Shown one piece after another: positions 61,085-64,000 of a stretch of DNA of 64,000 nucleotides (positions are counted from its first letter, which is position 1; the number at the start of each line of letters is the position of its first letter). The notes beneath the pieces are model-generated. The model ran no database searches. It was not told the DNA's origin and saw nothing but the letters and a program-made list of their open reading frames with translations. The DNA is from Isoetes taiwanensis (lineage: Eukaryota; Streptophyta; Lycopodiopsida; Isoetales; Isoetaceae). A program made the translations under genes and the position numbers. The stretch covers positions 2,583,477 to 2,647,476 of the forward strand of contig JAJEKV010000097.1 in NCBI GenBank assembly GCA_021234155.1. The letters run 5' to 3'.

Positions 61085-62327
61085 CTACTTGTTTTTACCC
61101 ACGTAGCCAATTTGAAGGCGACTTCTTTCATAGTCTTCCGCCTTTTCTTTGTCAAACTTAGCGTGGGAACTTTCAGGAACCTTTTCAGGAACTTCTTCTG
61201 CAACACGAACATGGGCAATCTGCGCAGTTGTTCGGGTTTTTGCTCGAGTATCCTCCTTTGGTTGCTCAAGATCCCCTTTGGATATGACTTTTGGACATTG
61301 ATTCTTATAGTGTGGACCTCCACATATAAAACATCCTCCCGGGGGTGTGTTTGCTTGAGCTTTGACCATCCCACGTTCTCCGTTGCTTCTCTTCGTACGG
61401 GTTTCATCATTGCCAGGCAAGGCACTTACTCGATTCCGCTTATTCTCTCTTTCAGATGCTTTGCCATTATCAGTCTTAAAAATTTTCTCCTGAGGATACC
61501 CCTCCCAGATATCATACCGTATTATACTAGGATTGAGTTTCATCTCTGCGGCTTCAGCCTTTCGCACTGCTTCATCAATAGTTGATGGTTCTGCAAAACA
61601 TAGCTCTGCATATAATGGATCTCGCAGTCCAGCTATGAATTTTCGCGTCACTTCACTTTCAGATAGTCCTCCTGGCTGTAATTCTCCCATCTGTACCGCT
61701 AAGTAGGAGAACTTGGAATAAAAATGATGTACCGATTCATGTTCCCTTGCTTAAAAAGATCCCACTGTCTTTTAAGATCTGGGTAATAATTTGCATGCAA
61801 GTTGTGCGACTCAAATGCGTTTCTAAAAGCTGCCCAGGTTTTTATCGGAGGTAACAATTTCTTACGACCTTGCCACCATATTCTGGCTACGTCAGTAAAA
61901 TATTTGTCCATAGCTTGCAGTTTCTGCTCCTCCGTAGCTTTTACTCTTTCAAAGAAACTTTCCCAACTGGCGGGAATCCCGAGGCTGGCGGTGGACTCAA
62001 AACTTATCTCCTGCATATGACGGCATTCCTTCTACCTTCTCCAACCATTTAATTCGACCTGTTTTGGCATTGGCAACTACAGTAAGAAAATCAGGTGGAG
62101 TAACTGGTGGCGTGCTTGCAGGCAAAGGAGGCTGTTGGATTATATGTCTAGCAAGTGCCCATACAGAATTGCTACATATTCAAGTTTCCTCTGGTTCTCC
62201 TCAAAACTAGCAGATGTAGGCATGCCAATGCGTGGCTGCAATCTGCTTAGCATTCATAGCCCGATTATCTTGGTCTCGGGGAAGATTAAATTTGTTACGG
62301 GTCATTTCCACGGGATCTTAGGATGCA
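61085..62327 (-). pseudogene. gag: Gag of element C, frameshifted
   Basis: Start MTRNKFNLPRDQDNR at 62327. Pieces follow in shifting frames: SFEENQRKLEYVAILYGHLL, IPASWESFFERVKATEEQK, YFTDVARIWWQGRKK and AAFRNAFESHN (plant gypsy capsid pattern), then LSESEVTRKFIAGLRDPLY and a zinc knuckle CFICGGPHYKNQC (CX2CX3HX4C). Stop at 61085. Gag packages the RNA in the virus-like particle. At least three frame breaks; some may be sequence error, since the losses fall at CAG/CTG sites. Confidence 0.85.
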
Positions 62328-62330
62328 ACA

Positions 62331-62341
62331 GCTCGATACCA
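62331..62341 (-). other. Primer binding site of element C (tRNA-iMet type, one-base change)
   Basis: Minus strand TGGTATCGAGC, two bases after the LTR end TATCA. The canonical site is TGGTATCAGAGC; here CAG has become CG, the same kind of change seen elsewhere in this copy. Confidence 0.75.
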
Positions 62342-62343
62342 CT

Positions 62344-63173
62344 TGATACAAGCGGTTTACACATGCGCAAAACTTTCAAACATTGTTATTCAAACAACAC
62401 GGAATCTCGAAACTAGATCTCTCGGCACAACTTATCCACCCAACCGGGCTCGATTTGCAAACCGCACGGCAAATCTTGGCTCAAATTCCTCCCAATTAGA
62501 GAGTGCGCTAACCACATTTGGATAGCCTCTGGGATTTTCTGCCTCAATTCAACAGAATTCTCTAGAGCTAATGGAAACACTTAATTCAACCACACTTTAT
62601 CAAAAGATTTCTTTCTTAGAGTCGGACTTCTATCACATGCTAGATTCTTTTCGGATGCCTCAATTCAACTAGATCCGATTCATTTATAATACTCTAAAAG
62701 GCATGCTAGTCTAAATGATCAAAGTTTACCTTTTCTTCTTATGCTAATTACGCCCCATTTTGCCTTTTTTATCAATTCGCCTGCTTCAAGGCCCAGGGGA
62801 ACTAATTTTGGCCACATCGACCTTTTTGTACGCTATTCTTAGCGATTCGGATGCCCTTTTCTCGGCAATCCGGCCTGTCACCCGTCCATGACCCAAAACG
62901 GTTTTATCTGATCTAGCCCCTTTAACGACAACAAAGGACTTCGGTTTTTCAATTTTGTTTGTTTACATGCTTCGTTGTTTTTATCTAAAATATTAACTTC
63001 GATTCCAATAGTTCCTTTTAGTTTAAAATATTTAACTTTTCAATGGTTCCCTTATTAAAAGTGCAATTTAAAAGCGCCTAAGGCTATCTGATCAAAGTTA
63101 ATAAAAAGACCCTTGCCTCTAGTGTTTGTTTTGAAAGCAATCCTTCTCTGAGCCACGCCCCCAAGCTAGTGCC
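62344..63173 (-). repeat. 5' LTR of element C, interrupted
   Basis: Collinear with 59896-60690 of the 3' LTR. Stops at GTGCCGTAT just where the hairpin array would begin, because another LTR is inserted. Confidence 0.85.
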
Positions 63174-63178
63174 GTATC

Positions 63179-64000
63179 TCTTGATACAAACCGTCTTTTC
63201 TACCTTCATAAAACTAGCGATCCGCTCGGTTAATCCAAACAACTTTAAAACGGAAAATTTGCAAAGGATCTTTTCTTTAGCACAAATTCACTACCCAACC
63301 CGTTAACCTCTTTGGGCTCGGTTTGCGAACACTGCAAAGGATCTTTGTGGCTCTTCCCAAAACTGGAAATTCTGCTGTTCAACTGAACAACTTTTCTGGG
63401 ATCAACTGTGGATCATAAAGACTTGGTTACGACCCTGTGATGTCGCTGCCGCAGTAATTTGTGACCCCCTGTCACCGTTTCGGCCATTACTCCCTCATCC
63501 GGATGAACTACGAAATGTGCCATCCCAATTCGAAAACTAGACTCCGAGCCGGTTCCAACGAGCTAAAGATCGCTTCAATCGGAGCTCTTATTGCGGAGAT
63601 ATGTCCAACTGAAGTTTCTGTTCTATTTATAGATCTCTCTGCGACTTTAGCCTTTTTTAGCATGCATGGCCTTTTTTTAATATTAAAATAGCTTCTTCGT
63701 TTAACTCCACGACACATCTAGATTTCAAAATGATGATTAACACATTTGCCTCTGTGTTCATCTCTGCAAATCCTCTGAGCCACTCCCCCGAGCTTGTGCC
63801 GTAACAATTCCTCCCCGTCTCAAGACTGATCGTCCTCGATCATCTGCCTTGCGGGTCTTAATAATTCCTTCCCGTCTCAAGACTGATCGTCCTCGATCAT
63901 CGGTCTTGCGGAAATAATTTATTTTTCTTCCTGTCTCAAGACTGATCGAACTCGATCATCTGCCTTGCAGGAATAATGTCTCCCCTTCCCGTCTCAAGAC
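63179..64000 (-). mobile_element. LTR of related element D, inserted in element C's LTR, cut by window edge
   Basis: Left end TTGATACAAACCG mirrors the C LTR end. Internal similarity to C includes CTCTGAGCCACTCCCCCGAG then TTGTGCCGTA. By orientation this is D's 3' LTR (minus strand), extending past 64000. ORFs at 63461-63717 are shadows. Confidence 0.7.
63817..64000 (-). repeat. 58-bp tandem hairpin repeat in LTR D
   Basis: GTCTCAAGACTGATCG at 63817, 63874, 63933 and (cut) 63991; period about 58. Each unit has GATCG-n4-CGATC and outer CAAG/CTTG arms with the same ATCT bulge as the array in LTR C. Confidence 0.9.

Larger units (their letters stand above)
59896..63173 (-). mobile_element. TR-GAG-like LTR element C (gag only)
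   Basis: 3' LTR 59896-60964, polypurine tract beside 60965, gag 61085-62327, primer site at 62341, 5' LTR 62344-63173 and interrupted there. The interior is only about 1.38 kb and holds gag without protease, RT or integrase, as in terminal-repeat retrotransposons with a gag domain described in plants. LTRs start TGTGACTGCAGC and end TGTATCA. Confidence 0.85.

Noticed and set aside
63461-63717. ORFs of 76 and 69 codons on opposite strands
   Set aside because: Inside LTR D; no protein features.

Overview
This 64 kb window is nuclear DNA of a land plant. It holds spliceosomal introns of about 70-500 bp with GT/AG borders, a ZIP metal transporter, a plant LRR-VIII-type receptor ectodomain, a PPR fragment, a plant-type UDP-GlcNAc pyrophosphorylase, and plant-type gypsy, LINE, CACTA-like, TRIM and gag-only elements. 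I cannot name the species. A TE-rich non-flowering plant such as a fern is a guess.

Layout. (1) 1-19.1 kb: nested Ty3/gypsy chromoviruses. Element A (minus strand, about 1.6 kb LTRs) keeps a 1091-codon pol with chromodomain but has no recognisable gag. Its 5' LTR is split by a 2.7 kb insertion with a CACTA-like GC-rich hairpin end. A shorter plus-strand relative, B, lies head to head with it as internal piece-LTR-decayed pol-LTR. (2) 19.1-24.2 kb: gene fragments, including an H3.3-like histone C-terminus, a second CACTA-like end and a minus-strand ORF that looks transposon-associated. (3) 24.0-29.1 kb: a plus-strand multi-exon gene or fresh pseudogene. It has a 54-bp tandem-repeat promoter, a TATA box, a ParB/DGQHR-like N-terminal half, and an FCP1/NIF-type HAD domain joined by a phase-matched splice. 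Its introns share a short GC-rich motif. (4) 29.5-39.6 kb: a copia scrap and a minus-strand LRR receptor pseudogene with ectodomain exons but no kinase, interrupted by two LINE fragments and a CACTA-like miniature element. (5) 39.6-47.5 kb: segmental duplications of the receptor's 5' flank plus LINE remnants, partly triplicated and partly inverted. (6) 48.9-50.2 kb: an apparently intact four-exon ZIP transporter, the best candidate for a working host gene. (7) 50.8-54.6 kb: a PPR relic and an intron-bearing UAP1 pseudogene. (8) 55.3-56.2 kb: a TRIM with identical 171-bp LTRs and a TATAG target duplication. (9) 57.9-59.9 kb: an unrecognised spliced minus-strand gene whose upstream intron carries seven 16-bp dyads. 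(10) 59.9-64 kb: a gag-only (TR-GAG-like) LTR element, with another LTR inserted in its 5' LTR. The LTRs carry tandem hairpins with covarying stems.

Most of the DNA is transposable-element debris, so genes do not form pathways here. The strongest leads are the ParB-like/HAD fusion gene with its intron motif, the covarying hairpin arrays in the gag-only LTR family, and a strong CWG-to-CGG/CCG/CG bias in parts of two unrelated LTR families. That bias may be a basecalling artefact at methylated CHG sites and would affect how broken reading frames here are read.
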